Origin: Helicoverpa zea
Lineage: Eukaryota; Arthropoda; Insecta; Lepidoptera; Noctuidae
Reading direction: 5' to 3'
DNA: 64,000 bases
Assembly: GCF_022581195.2 (NCBI RefSeq)
Contig: NC_061454.1
Span: 2,914,001 to 2,978,000, forward strand
The translations under genes were made by a program, and so were the position numbers. This document shows positions 26,201-37,786 of the stretch, one piece after another; the stretch's first letter is position 1, and every line of letters begins with the position of its first letter. The notes under the pieces are model-generated. The model had not been told where the DNA came from, ran no database searches, and worked only from the letters and a program-made list of their open reading frames with translations.

Positions 26201-29200
26201 TCATTACACACTATAAGGAAACTTACTTCTATGGCAGGTCCCATTTTTTGGGATAGGAAAACCTATATCAATATCCGATAAACAATATATGGTCTGATTG
26301 TTCGGTTGTCATTGTTAAATAATCATATGGCTTTTGGTTTCGGGTTTGTCCAACGATGAATGAGAATGTAATTAGTAAAAACTGCTATTGGGCTGTTATA
26401 GGGCTGGAAGAACAATCAGATTGAAATGGTATAGCTATTGTATCATATAGGGTGGTAGTTTTCTTGTAAGTAGTACAGATCTGGAGCAGCCTAACAGTCA
26501 TTAATCTGCAGGTAATCGATAGAGGCAATTGATGGATACGGGCTACCTAAGACCGGGACGGTTGGCGTTCAAGGAACCCAGGTCGGGTTCTTAATCATAA
26601 TGATATTTTAATTTTAAAGATTACTTACGATAAAATAATGCCTCATAATTTAACTTATGACTGTCAGGAAATTATGAAAATCCCACTTCAGGCGCTATCC
26701 TATTAATCGTAGGTACTTAAAACTCCAATGTGTCATTTAAATTCTTGCAACAAATTATGAAGTGAAAATTCGTTTCGTTATTATTTTCCTTCCGCACTTC
26801 CTTTCAGTAATCCACATTTCTAGCCATAGATTAAATTCTAATAAATTCAACACAATCATTGATCGATTGATTGAATCATATTACCGAAGTTTTACCGTAT
26901 TTTCCCTGGGCAAGTCATGTTTTAGTATCTCTTTCTATCTTGTACATAAAAGAGAGATAGGTATACCACTTATGCGCATATGAATCATGGTGTTATGCTC
27001 TTACTAAATTGATGTAAGCATGACTCATTCATTGTTATGTTACCTAAGACCAAACTCAAGATTGTGTCGACCGGAATATAGATAAAAATATTATGCAGAT
27101 ACGACAAAGAAAGTCCAAAGTATTCAACCCATATTAATTAGCTTTATTTCCGAAAATGACTCACGTTTTAAGACTTTCTTTATATTGACGAAATCTGGTT
27201 GTATAATCAGTAGGTATTATTGGACGATAATTTCGTCAGATTTTGTGATTTTTTTATCGATTTCGTCAGAATATATTTTTGTAACGCTTACTTGGATTTT
27301 GGATTTGTGCAATCATTGATGTGGTGCTCATCATTGATGCTGCAATGAAGTGTAATATTTGTAAAATCCGGCCTAATCCGGCCTATCACTTTCAGCAATG
27401 AATAAATAAAGAAATAGGAGTCGTTTACTTTTGTAACTACTTATCTCATTTCAAACTAACAGACTTTTGAACTTTTTAGGCTTTTCATCAGGTTTTTAAA
27501 TGTCGCTTCTGCCAAAACAATCTGTATCAAAGGGATCCATTGAACGTTGAGACGGCACGCCCCCGTGAAAACTTCACGCTATGAATCATGCGCCGACGCA
27601 GCACGCGCCGCGCCGTTCAATCACCAATGTTACTATAGGACTTTTTATAAATTCTACACACGCATTTCTTAGTAACATGACGACTGGCCATGTCACCGTG
27701 ATTTTATGTAAAAAGATAAAAAAAAAATCTATTCAGATCGAACTGTCGTATGTTTCTTTAGAAATACTGAGTGTAATTTTCTATGTAAATGTGTATTTCC
27801 TTATGACTTTTTTTGGTTTGTTGGGCGCCAAAACACGCCTGTCTATGAATCATGCGCTTGAGCACGCGTTGTTTAACATATAACAATAACAAAAGAATCA
27901 ATGGACATCGGTCATATAGGTATGTACTTGTCAGTTATTTTTTTAATGGGGTTTCCCATTATCTAAGTAATAAGTAGGTATTATTTATAATCCTATCTAA
28001 TCTTAACGGCTAAACAAAAACATTTGAGTAGATTTTAACTGTGGCTTTGTTTACATCTATTTAATTAGGTAAGCCATAAGAAAAATAATCAATTTTGTAA
28101 ATTATTTGATTCATTTAGGTTTTGCGGACAAATTTTAACATCGTAAAAAAATATTCGTAGAAAGCTGCCTTTCTGTGCCAAAAAATCCCGACTTTCCTGT
28201 ATTTATTTAAATTAATATTAATTCATTATGTTACATGAAAATTACACTTTCCTCCTAATAATGTTTTAGAATTAGATCATTTCTACAGAATCACATACAA
28301 AGGTGCCAACATAATAAAAAAATAAAACTAAGATAAGTATTAGCGTTAAGTCTGACGCTTGGATTTTGTTTTTCTTCGTAAAAAGTGACGATAGCCAATT
28401 TTTGGCGCCAGTTTATTTTTTGCAATCACATTTAGATCGCTTGTCGTTTATTTCAAAGAAATACTGAATGTTCCGTTTCGGTGTACCTAAAAATGATTTT
28501 TCACAATTCACACGACTTCTTGCAAAAAGAAAAAGACAGACTTAAAAGAAAAGATTAACATGTAGATTTCTGACACTTACGCGAATATTAGACATTGAAT
28601 AAAAGTACTTTTACGGAGTTTATCGCGGTTGAGTATATTAATACTATTGAATTCCTTTAAGTCCTTGCTATAGAAAATAAAAGGAAGGAATTTTAAGTAA
28701 AAGGTTGCCATCGTAATATTTTTTTAATTTAATGCTACATCAAATTTGAATACCGAACGATGCGCCTGGGCAAGCCTCCGTGGGAATTCGTTACCGTGAG
28801 TCATGCGCACGCGCAGACGCGATTCATTATTACAAGAAACCAAAACAAACTTTTGTAACGTAATATTAAGACTCAGTTATTGTTTTTTTTTCTTAGTAAA
28901 TGACAATGTTTTGGATTTTATTTGTGTTTAGTTTTATTGGAATTCTATTTTATTGGGGCTTTTGTATTTTCAGGGTTTTTAATTACTGAGAAATCTGTAT
29001 TCAGTAATTTGACTGTAGTTTTTTACAGGGTGACCGCACAGACTGACGGTTCAGTTTTATAACAATGTAGTTAAAATTTTATGAATTTGTTATCAAGCCA
29101 ATAAAAATAATTGGTAAAAAATATTTTTATTTACAAACCTTTACGCAGTTTTCGGTGATTTACAATGACTAATCTGTTATTGAAAATAAAAAGGGGCACC

Positions 29201-29515
29201 CCGCCCTTCAATAGGTTTAACAAAAGTACATGAGGATTATTAGATGTTATTGATAACCCTTATCTAGGTAAAAAACCTAACTAAAGTGGCATTGAGAGTT
29301 CATACGGATGTGCTAACTCTATTGCATCGACTCTATTGACACAAAATGTTTGAGTGGTTATCATAGTTTGTTGATCAGATTGTCAAAGAAGATATGAAAT
29401 AGTAGTAAAATTTGTACTGTTGTAAGGGTTGTACCCTAGAAGTACGTACTAGGTACCGTTCCTGAAAGAAACTGTTCTTGAATTTTTAAACTTTTCTTCT
29501 TTTTCTGTTCTATTT
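23260..29515. other. Non-coding stretch
   Basis: No supported protein gene. The open frames (for example 24098-24307 and 27581-27883) lack any family resemblance and lie in low-complexity or GC-patch sequence. A related set of GC-rich motifs occurs at 27555, 27830 and 28768. Confidence 0.4.
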
Positions 29516-29519
29516 TTAA

Positions 29520-29715
29520 GGCCCGGTTGTTCGTACGTTACGGTAAAGTTAAAGTTAAAATTTGACCGATGTCAATTTTGACCACGGTTAATTTGACGTT
29601 TTTATTATGAAATTTTGTCGTTCAACAACGCTTTTTGAATTTAAACCCTGTTAATTTTACTGTAACTAGAATTTAACCCTAACCTTGACGTAACTGAGCT
29701 TCGAACAACTGGGCC
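29520..29715. mobile_element. 196-bp MITE flanked by TTAA
   Basis: The terminal inverted repeats are GGCCCGGTTGTTCG and (reverse complement of the other end) GGCCCAGTTGTTCG, 13 of 14 matching. TTAA lies directly outside each end (29516-29519 and 29716-29719). The interior has no coding capacity. A TTAA target is the hallmark of piggyBac-type transposition, so this is probably a non-autonomous element moved by such a transposase. Assignment to that superfamily is inference. Confidence 0.8.
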
Positions 29716-29735
29716 TTAAAGAGGCTGACGGAAAC

Positions 29736-29855
29736 CTTTTTTTTAACGACGTTAAAAATCTTCAAATGACCCCTCTCGCTGTGGATTAGCAGCGGTGAGG
29801 GAGTGTCAGACTCTTACTAACTAAAAACCGCCGTGTTCCGTCGTAGGCCTGTAAT
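29736..29855 (-). repeat. LINE 3' tail family A, copy 3
   Basis: Starts with a T run, which is a poly(A) tail on the minus strand. Then follow the complement of ATTTTTAACGTCG, CGCTGCTAATCC and TTAGTTAGTAAGAGTCTGACA. It lies 20 bases beyond the TTAA MITE. It is 5'-truncated like the other copies. Confidence 0.75.
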
Positions 29856-29859
29856 GTAC

Positions 29860-32003
29860 CTTGGAAAAGAAAAATATTAAAATCTACTTACTTACTGTCT
29901 TTACAACCGGCCAGCATTCCCAACACTTTGAAATGATAGGTACCTATAAGACGATCGTATTTTTTGATTATTTTTCCTCCCTAATACATGGTAGGTATGT
30001 AGAAAGTAGGTACCTACCTAAGTTTGTATGTCGCTACAATGTGCGGTTACTAACTTAATGACGTAGAACGATGACATATTGGCTTTTGATGACACCAAAA
30101 TTTTAATACAGCTTTACCTATAAGGAAAGTTAATAGAGGTTTGTATACCTACTATGTTTTTAATGTATCTTCATACCTACCTTTTGGGATTGTTAATCAG
30201 GTACTTAATAAACTAATAAGGTAACTGTTTCCTGTCTGTGGGTTGATTGCATTTCAAAAAGAAAAAATACATGCACCGAACATGAAAAATACACTGCTCT
30301 GCTTCCTCGATACATGGGCTGTCTAACACGTAATCTTCCTGAAAATAAAGCATTCAAGCCTAGAAACCAACTCTTCAGCTTTATAAATGTATTACTACCT
30401 ACCTACTTAGATATTCCTAAATGGCACCTACAATGCAAGATATCGCTGTTTTGTTGCCTAAACAATATCATTCGTATGACAAATCACGATAGGTAAACTG
30501 TCTGTGTATATGGCTAATACACGTGCCTAAGTCGGTTTTCCATAAAAGGCAGATATCTACCTAAGCCACCTCCATTATAATAACTTAACCGCCTGCAAGG
30601 AAAAACAAAGCCTTAATTGGTAACCTAACCTATCGGAAAAAATCTAACACAAAGGAAATATCGACCGCAACTGACCACTAATAAAAAAAACCTAATCATC
30701 TTATTGGTGGTTCCCCTAGCTGACTTGCTAATTAGTTTATTTTATTATCTACCAACACCTACGGCTAATTACTTGATATCACAATGACATAACTGCAGTG
30801 ATTTACCTATTAACTACAAGAGATAATATTGTAAACTTCTAATCGATATTTCGTATCGATAGATCGGTATCATATCGGAAGACTTGATGGATCGAGTGCT
30901 CAGGGACTTTTTACGTTTGACGCAAAATTTTCAAGAGTTTCTGTTGTTTGAAGTGTATGTACTTAAGGTTTATGTAATAGACGGTAGTTTGATAATGTGA
31001 TTACCCCGTGGAGTGCCGGAAAGATAGACAGGGTACTTTTTGTTTGAACAAAGCAGAAAGCTCTACACATGTAGGTAATTTTTTTGTGAGGGAGACGTAG
31101 AGCAAAAAAAGGGATGTCGACTGTGAAAGCAAGACCTAGAATGAAACATTTAAATATTCAGAATCATCATGTAAGTATGTATGTCCTTAAGAAAATGTTA
31201 AAAATATAACAGATCACCTGATTAACCGCAAACCACAATACCAAATATAATCATAGCATAAAAACAAACGAGGCCTAATTAGTTGCCAAACTAAATATAG
31301 CCAACAGTCCCAAAAATGGTCAAGAATGAGTCAAACCAATGCATTTAAAGCTTAACCAGCATAAAACCTCATATTTCGAAGAAAACGCAATGGAATTGAC
31401 GGCCGAGTAAAAACTGCATAGTTAAGCCAACGGATGCAAGATGAGTCACACAAGAAATGTATCAAAGTATTCGAAAAAAGTAAAAGTCAATAAAGTAGGG
31501 ATTGGATAACGTCATGCATGTCATGGTGAATGGTGTCGTATGCTGTTCAGCCTTTTAGATGATGATGTAAATATCTTACATCATTTAGGTAGTAGTAGAA
31601 AGGTTAACAATAAACCCCGATTTAGCAGGATCTTGTGTTGAGTTTATTTTTGTTTGTTTTCACAAAATTATGTAGGTAGGTAAGCAGCTAGGCACCTAAA
31701 TAGATGGGAAATAAATAAAAGAGGATTTTTCGCAGGAAGGTAAAACACACATAAGCTATTAAACAAAGAAGACGACAATGAATACCTACATGGGCATGAC
31801 ACATTTGAATAGGTAAATAATACGTACCTGTATCGAATTCGATATGTCAAATTATTTGACACTCATTAAAATAATCAAGTTATGACATCTACCTATCAGT
31901 CAGTCATCAATTGATTACGAACCCGAAAGGCATTTCCCAAACTTACGACAAAGTCTTAACAGAGTTTTATACTAAACAGGGACTGCTGATACTGCTGATA
32001 GGA
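29860..32003. other. Non-coding stretch
   Basis: AT-rich DNA rich in TACCTACC-type motifs. No gene or bounded element was recognised. Confidence 0.4.
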
Positions 32004-32115
32004 CCTCCTCAACCCAATTTAAACGGTTAGTAAGACCGGTTGTCAGACTTTCTGGCTCCTAACTACTGCCACTCGTAACGACTGCTAAAAATGTTCAACG
32101 GACTGGAGGACTCCT
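32004..32115 (-). repeat. SINE-like repeat family B, diverged copy
   Basis: The minus strand carries remnants of the family B head (CCGTTGAACATTTTTAGCAG, TCGTTACGAGTGGCAGTAG, GTCTGACAACCGGTC) and of GGGTTGAGGAGGTC. The 3' half is missing. Confidence 0.55.
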
Positions 32116-33571
32116 CATATCAAGAGGGACACTTATCCTCCGATCGACCGGTCCAAGCGTTATGATCAATCAACCCATGCCATTACTTTGCCAATTTACA
32201 TACAAACTATATTATTTAAAACATAGATTTTTCTAACTAAATGCGCATCGACAGGAATGCTAAAACCGCGATAAGAACTAACGGAACAAGATAAGGCATA
32301 GTTTTGAGTGCACTATGACTAATACTACTTGGAAGATATTGAGTAATACCTGATAACAGTCAAAATAGACACAGTTTTCGCTTCTTACCTTTTATGGGCA
32401 TATAGCTGGCGTTTCAACGTTATCATTTTCAGAGGAAGTTATAAATGACGTTGGTGGTTATCTGAAGATGGCTGATAAACGCTTTTGCTTGTCACCTAGG
32501 TAAAAGATTATTATTTAGGGCGTCATTGAATTATTGACTCAAATGTGTTGATGACGTCAAATAATCTTTCTGAAAAGTACTTAGTTGAACTAGCCATTCG
32601 TGTCCTAATATTTCCTATTTCGCGCACCGAAATGTGGAATAACCTACACTACTAATATCCATGGTCCCATATGGGCTATGGGATTGCTTTTTTCTGTAAC
32701 AAAGAAATATTATCGACAAAAAAATAATGTTTTGCAGTAAGTAGTGCGACGATAGCACTTTATGCGCTTGTAGGTCGGTGTGGTAGGTAAGTGACAGTTT
32801 CCTAGCAAGTGTCCAGCTAGGGAAAAAGCAAGACACAATTAATTGACGCATCTCGATGAGAGGCCTAAGTTCAGTAGGTACGTTCCCCATAGTATTGCGA
32901 AGAACAGAGTTTAATACCTACGTACTTACCTACCTTACGACATGCGTGAAGTCACTCAACCAGTCGACACGTCACAACCTCACCAACAGTGACCTCAATT
33001 GTTTTGATGTTTTAAACAAATGATACTAAAGGTCGCTGACATAAGTCAGTGACGTAGGCGTGGTCTGATGTGGCTTTTGCTGCATCACAGTGGTTAGGTA
33101 GATGAAGTTAAACCACGCTCACTGTGCTCTGAATAGATGATCAATTTAATTTCGACTGACACTCTTTCTTCCCATGGATACTTACAAGTTTTTTTGGTAG
33201 ATGGGAAAACATCAAATGATTCCTATGTCGGAGAGTATAAAACTCAGTGACTAAACCCCAACCATGTTTCTTTTGGACCCCATAAGCAACTCTTTAAAAA
33301 AGCTCCAAGAAATTCGCTAACCTCTAAGAAGACGGAAAGTATGATTTTACGGAAATTAATTATATTTTCTGGGAATCCGTTTTGATTACCTACATAAAAG
33401 ACTAAACAAATCATGACGTTAGCTATTACATAATTTATTACAACTATAAATATGCATGTTGTTAATAAATAACAGGTGTAAAATATTCAAAAAGTCAAAA
33501 ACTGGCTAGTTAGGTAACGTTTTTCCCCCGAAACCGGTTAAGACCTACCCAAACTTAAAGAAATATTTGAT
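32116..33571. other. Non-coding stretch
   Basis: No gene recognised. A short GTGACGTAGGCGTGGTC-type patch near 33050 is slightly GC-rich. Nothing else stands out. Confidence 0.35.
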
Positions 33572-33858
33572 TAGCTTTTTTAGGGTTCCGTACCCAAAGG
33601 GTAAAACGGGGTCTTATTGTTTTCGCTCCTCTGTCCGTCCGTCTGTCACCAGGCTGTATCTCATGAACCGTGGTAGTTAGAGAGTTGAAATTTTCACAGA
33701 TAATGTAAGTATTTCTGTTGCCGCTATAACAACAAATACTGAAAACTCATATTTTGGGGGGCTCCCATACAACAAACGTAATTTTTTTGCTCATTTTTGC
33801 TCTGGTACGGGACCCTTCGTGCGCGAGTCTGACTCGCACTTGGCCGGTTTTTGTACAA
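33572..33858 (+). repeat. Lepidopteran dispersed repeat (TAGGGTTCCGTACC family)
   Basis: Begins TTAGGGTTCCGTACCC, runs through GTCTGTCACCAGGCTGTATC and TTGCCGCTATAACAACAAAT, and ends with GCGAGTCTGACTCGCACTTG and GGCCGGTTTTT. I recognise this as a family found very widely in moth and butterfly genomes. It has no coding capacity. Its class is not assigned here. Confidence 0.75.
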
Positions 33859-34280
33859 TAATATCTGTCATGGTAACCCTCATTATATTTTATGGCAGGA
33901 TACACCTACTTTGTAGTTATTTATGATGCAAAAAAAGTATGAGAAATTAAGTGGTTCAGATTTAGATCCGGTTTTGGGAGGATCCTATCACAAAAAGCTT
34001 TTGAAGGATTTGAATTGAAGATTTGACGTAGGTTTACTAATATTTTGTATGTAATATTGAATTTTATTAGGTACAGCAAAATTATTTATCAAAATAAAAA
34101 TCTAAAGTCAAAGTTCAAAGTAGACTGAAAATCAGCAAGCTCTTCAACACTTCCTATGTGTTTTCGCTGGGAAGAAGAAGTGGTGGAACAAACTCCCTAG
34201 AGACAACAATTCTGTCTGTGTGGTTTGAATTAATGACGAACTTAACATTGTTTACTAATATTTTATGGGCAGATAGTTAT

Positions 34281-34354
34281 GGGCGCCCACACAAAACTGC
34301 GATGCGATGCGATTTTGTTCGGCAGCTCGTTTGGTAAGGTTTGTGTGGGAGCCC
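34281..34354. mobile_element. 74-bp foldback element
   Basis: The ends GGGCGCCCACACAAA and TTTGTGTGGGAGCCC are inverted complements with one mismatch. The interior contains GCGATGCGATGCGA. It is probably a very short MITE. No clear target duplication. Confidence 0.55.
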
Positions 34355-34490
34355 TAACATGTAATTAATTAAAATAGTAAAAGATTGAAATAAAAATAAA
34401 ATTCTCTTTAAATGGTTACCTTACCCGACTAACAACTATAATACGAACGAACAACTATAATTAATATCCGAATCACTTTTATTAATAGTA

Positions 34491-34758
34491 TTTGACGACC
34501 TCGATGGCGCAATGGTTACCATGCCGGACTGCCGAACCTGAGGTCCCGGGTTCGATTCCCGGTTCGGTCGACATTTGTGTGATGAGCATGCTTGTTGGTC
34601 GTGGTCTGGGTGTTACGATGTGTATTTATCAATATGTATATATGTAGCTATATGTAGTTTATCAGTTGTGTTAGCACCCATAACACAAGTTAATTAATAA
34701 CTTACCATGGGGCTAACCGACCGTGTGTGAAAATGGTGTCCCGATATATTATATATTA
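34491..34758 (+). mobile_element. tRNA-derived SINE
   Basis: The head resembles a tRNA gene: A-box-like TGGCGCAATGG and a perfect B box GGTTCGATTCC near 34549-34559. A non-tRNA body follows with AGTTTATCAGTTGTGTTAGCA and TTACCATGGGGCTAACCGAC. The 8-base word TAATAGTA flanks it (34483-34490 and 34759-34766), a weak target duplication. It is not a working tRNA, because the acceptor and anticodon parts do not fit a standard isotype and the unit runs on for 190 more bases. Confidence 0.75.
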
Positions 34759-34766
34759 TAATAGTA

Positions 34767-35840
34767 GGAAAAACTCGAAGGTACAAATGACTTAGTATTT
34801 TCAAGAAACAGAACATTAGACACGCGTGTCATTTAGAGGTAAAACTAAAAATATAAGTCATTAGAAAACTGTACAGACGTCACAATCTTCGACAATTTGT
34901 GGTTGAAAAAAACCCTTGGTAACAAGTTGTATGAATCTGCCTTGAAAATTACGTTTTAAATGATTAATGATTCAAAGTGCATTATATCAAATATAGAAAT
35001 CTAAATTCAGACCTGCGATTCAGTGTTACTATAAATAAATTAGTAAAAATTAAAAACACTATATAGAACAACACGCATTTATAATTGCACGTACAACTCT
35101 TTACACTACTTTTCTAACAAGTCCAAACACAGCTATCATATTGTTCCAGTTCATATCTTCCGGCTCCATCATCAGATCAGTTCGACAGTACCATATTATT
35201 GTATTGTCATCAGAAATACATACAGCTGCCAATTTTGACAACATGACGCTACGATCCTTGGTAGGTAAATTAGTTAGATTAGATTCCATTACACAAGTTG
35301 ACCTAATATAAAAAAAGATCCCGAGGAATTGAGAACCTCCTTTTTGGGAAGTCGGTAAAAGGGGGTTAGGCAGGGTTAGGTAATAAAACAGATAGGTAAT
35401 ACTTGTATAAAAACTTCTTATTACTTTCCTTATAGGACTAAAAAGCCTACTTAACACAGCAATTATTAATTATTTGAACTATTGTCAGTAAAATTATATG
35501 TATCTATAAAATACTTGCATAATGTACAGAGATGTAAAATGAATTGAGAAATAACGGTTTTCTGAATACATTTTAAATGAGTTTTTTGATATCCAAAGTT
35601 CAGTGCGATTTCATGTGATTTTAGTACCTTTTAAAAAATGTTTTTAAACAAACATAATATTCTTATACTGATATCAAATTAAATAAGTACAAATAGATAA
35701 AAATCATCAAGACGAGATATTAAAACATGATAATAAACACGATTTGTTTTAAATACAGGAATTAAAATAATAATTATAATTGAGCCTTTGTTTAATATTA
35801 TGAGATTGATTAAAATGTTGCCATACGATAAAATTATAGG
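34767..35840. other. Non-coding stretch with a repeat remnant
   Basis: Around 35320-35360 is the word GAACCTCCTTTTTGGGAAGTCGG, also seen in modified form at about 56829 (GAACCTCCTCTTGTTTTGGAAGTCGG). It is probably a repeat terminus. A 118-codon minus-strand frame runs through it at 35101-35457 and looks like repeat-derived sequence, not a host gene. Confidence 0.35.
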
Positions 35841-36064
35841 TAACTAGCTTCCGCCCGCGGCTTTGCCCGCGTAGAGTTCGGTTATATCGCACTTCCAAGA
35901 GAATTCTTCAAAAGTCCGGGACAAAAACTATCCTATGTTCTTTCTCAAGGACAACTCTATCTCTGTACCAAATTTTATTAAAATCAGTTCAGTGTTTTAG
36001 ACGTGAAAGCGTAACAGACAGGCAGACAGACAGAGTTACTTTCGCATTTATAATATTAGTAGGG
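35841..36064 (+). repeat. Lepidopteran dispersed repeat (AGCTTCCGCCCGCGGC family)
   Basis: Begins TAACTAGCTTCCGCCCGCGG and ends CATTTATAATATTAGTAGGGAT, with AAATCAGTTCAGTGTTTTAGAC and CAGACAGACAGAG inside. I recognise this as a repeat family common in Lepidoptera. Shorter relatives occur near 5808-5866 (minus), 15170-15440 (plus), 41230-41340, 59060-59210 and 62290-62420 (minus). The ends fit a Helitron-like or SINE-like origin. The class is left open. Confidence 0.7.
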
Positions 36065-36117
36065 ATTGACTTATTGTTGATTTTATTAAAATAATGAAGA
36101 TCAAACAATACCATCGT

Positions 36118-36229
36118 CCCCACTCAGAGACATTTAATGGTTACTTAAGCCATTCATTAGTGAAGGATTTGTATGACATTCCGTCACTAAGGAGTGACTT
36201 AAGTAATCATTAAATGTCTCTGAGTGGGG
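36118..36229. mobile_element. 112-bp near-perfect palindrome
   Basis: Outer arms CCCCACTCAGAGACATTTAA and its complement continue through TTACTTAAG/CTTAAGTAA with one mismatch. After a seven-base unmatched part they pair again (TTAGTGA with TCACTAA). The arms are about 48 bases and the loop about 15. RNA from either strand would form a long hairpin. It is probably a foldback MITE. No convincing target duplication was seen. Confidence 0.8.
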
Positions 36230-36702
36230 AGGTAAATCTAATTATATTACAATGTATATTAATAGGAAAAGTTCTATCGTTTTTGAAAACTTTCTAGTAA
36301 TTTATTAGTAATTAGGCTTACAAACTAATAGTGCATTGTAAAATTCACACGAAATGAGAATTGAGCCGAAAACCGCCTCAAAGTAAATGTATGCGTCTGT
36401 ATACATTTTTGTGCGTAATTTAACATTATTTCATACTTAGTATTTTCTAAATAAACAAATTAGCCAAGATATTTAGGTATTCTAGTTTTTAAGTTATTCA
36501 ATATGAACTTTATAAAAATCTAATCATAAAAGATCTTACACAGACTCAAATTCCAATTCATAGCTTCATATTTTGGCATTATTAGGATTAATTCTTATTA
36601 AAATTGCTAAAAAAGGAACAGTATAATTTTTTTTTTCAAAGATTTGACATTTGATTATACAAATTCGAATATTCTCTTACATAGATATACACATACACGA
36701 TA

Positions 36703-37115
36703 TATCGGGTGTGTCGTTCATAATCACATTAAATCCTATGGCATATACTTTATAATATTCTATAGCGAATTGTAAAAAAAAAAATAACCTAATTCATTCA
36801 GTAGTTTAACCACAGGAGTCATTTTTCGTTTTTATAATTTACAACATCATGTGTAAAGCAAAGATAAAGTTAGGAATATCGAATGTTTTGATCGGTTGAC
36901 AGCTGTCAGTTTTCAAGGGAGAATTTCAGTTGTTTGTAATGACTGACTTTTATATGGTGTTCTAATTTTCGCACATTTTTATTCTATTTACTTTGTTTGA
37001 AAAATTCATTTTTTTATTTTTACGTATTTTTATTTTTTCTTTGTGTTAATCGACATATATTAACCAGTATATTAACGCATTTCATTTAATGTGATTGTGA
37101 ACGACACACCCGATA
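36703..37115. mobile_element. 413-bp MITE with long TIRs and TA target
   Basis: The ends TATCGGGTGTGTCGTTCA and, in reverse complement, the same sequence are followed by (T/C)AATCACATTAAAT, giving TIRs of about 31 bases with one mismatch. TA lies outside both ends. The interior has no coding frame and includes the small palindrome GACAGCTGTC. A TA target and non-coding interior point to a Tc1/mariner-type non-autonomous element (inference). Confidence 0.8.
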
Positions 37116-37600
37116 TAAACTTCAATAAGAAGTTACATATTTAGAAAAGAACGTATGGTTCAAATCAGATCGACAAAAAATACTTAGGTATTGATAGCAA
37201 ACGAGATACAATATATATCGAGAAAGCTACTAAATCATAAAACTATAAACTAAATGAGTTAGTTATGTAAAATTTGTCTACTTAATTAAATATTTATTTT
37301 TAAATTACCAATCACTTTCTTTCTTATATTCGAAATTCAATTTGGCTGTATTATAAATTCGTTTTATTATTTGTAGTAAGTATACAAATTACACCACTTC
37401 CTTCCTTAAAAAATGAAATAATGTTCAATAATTTTGAAAAGCAGATTGTATTTTTAAACTGTTTTGTACCGTTTTCAAACATTTTGTTTTTGCCGTTTTT
37501 ATCTTTTTTACCGACTTTTCTTTAAACTTCTGAAGTTAAGAACTTTAGCCAGCGGATTTATAACTAAAAAATCCTTTCATGTAAAAAGGGTTTTTAGCTG

Positions 37601-37606
37601 TTTATT
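37601..37606 (-). terminator. Poly(A) signal of PPT2
   Basis: AATAAA on the minus strand, about 180 bases past the PPT2 stop codon at 37787. Confidence 0.6.
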
Positions 37607-37786
37607 TTGCTGAAAGCAAAAAAAATCACTGCATTAATTGAAAACCAAATTCAAAAAAACAAAATAATTCAAAATCGTTCGAAAAATTATAAATAGACTA
37701 CCACCATTCAAATATAGAACGTCCTTTCAAATTAAAAAGAAAGTCCACTTACATTTTTTCCACAGAGTTCTCATTCCAAAAAGGTT

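Noticed and set aside
34500..34573. Apparent tRNA gene
   Set aside because: The B box is perfect, but the unit continues as a SINE body and the arms do not form a standard isotype.
35101..35457. 118-codon minus-strand frame as a gene
   Set aside because: It contains a repeat terminus also seen near 56829, has no recognisable domain, and lacks promoter or splice support. A retroelement origin is more likely.
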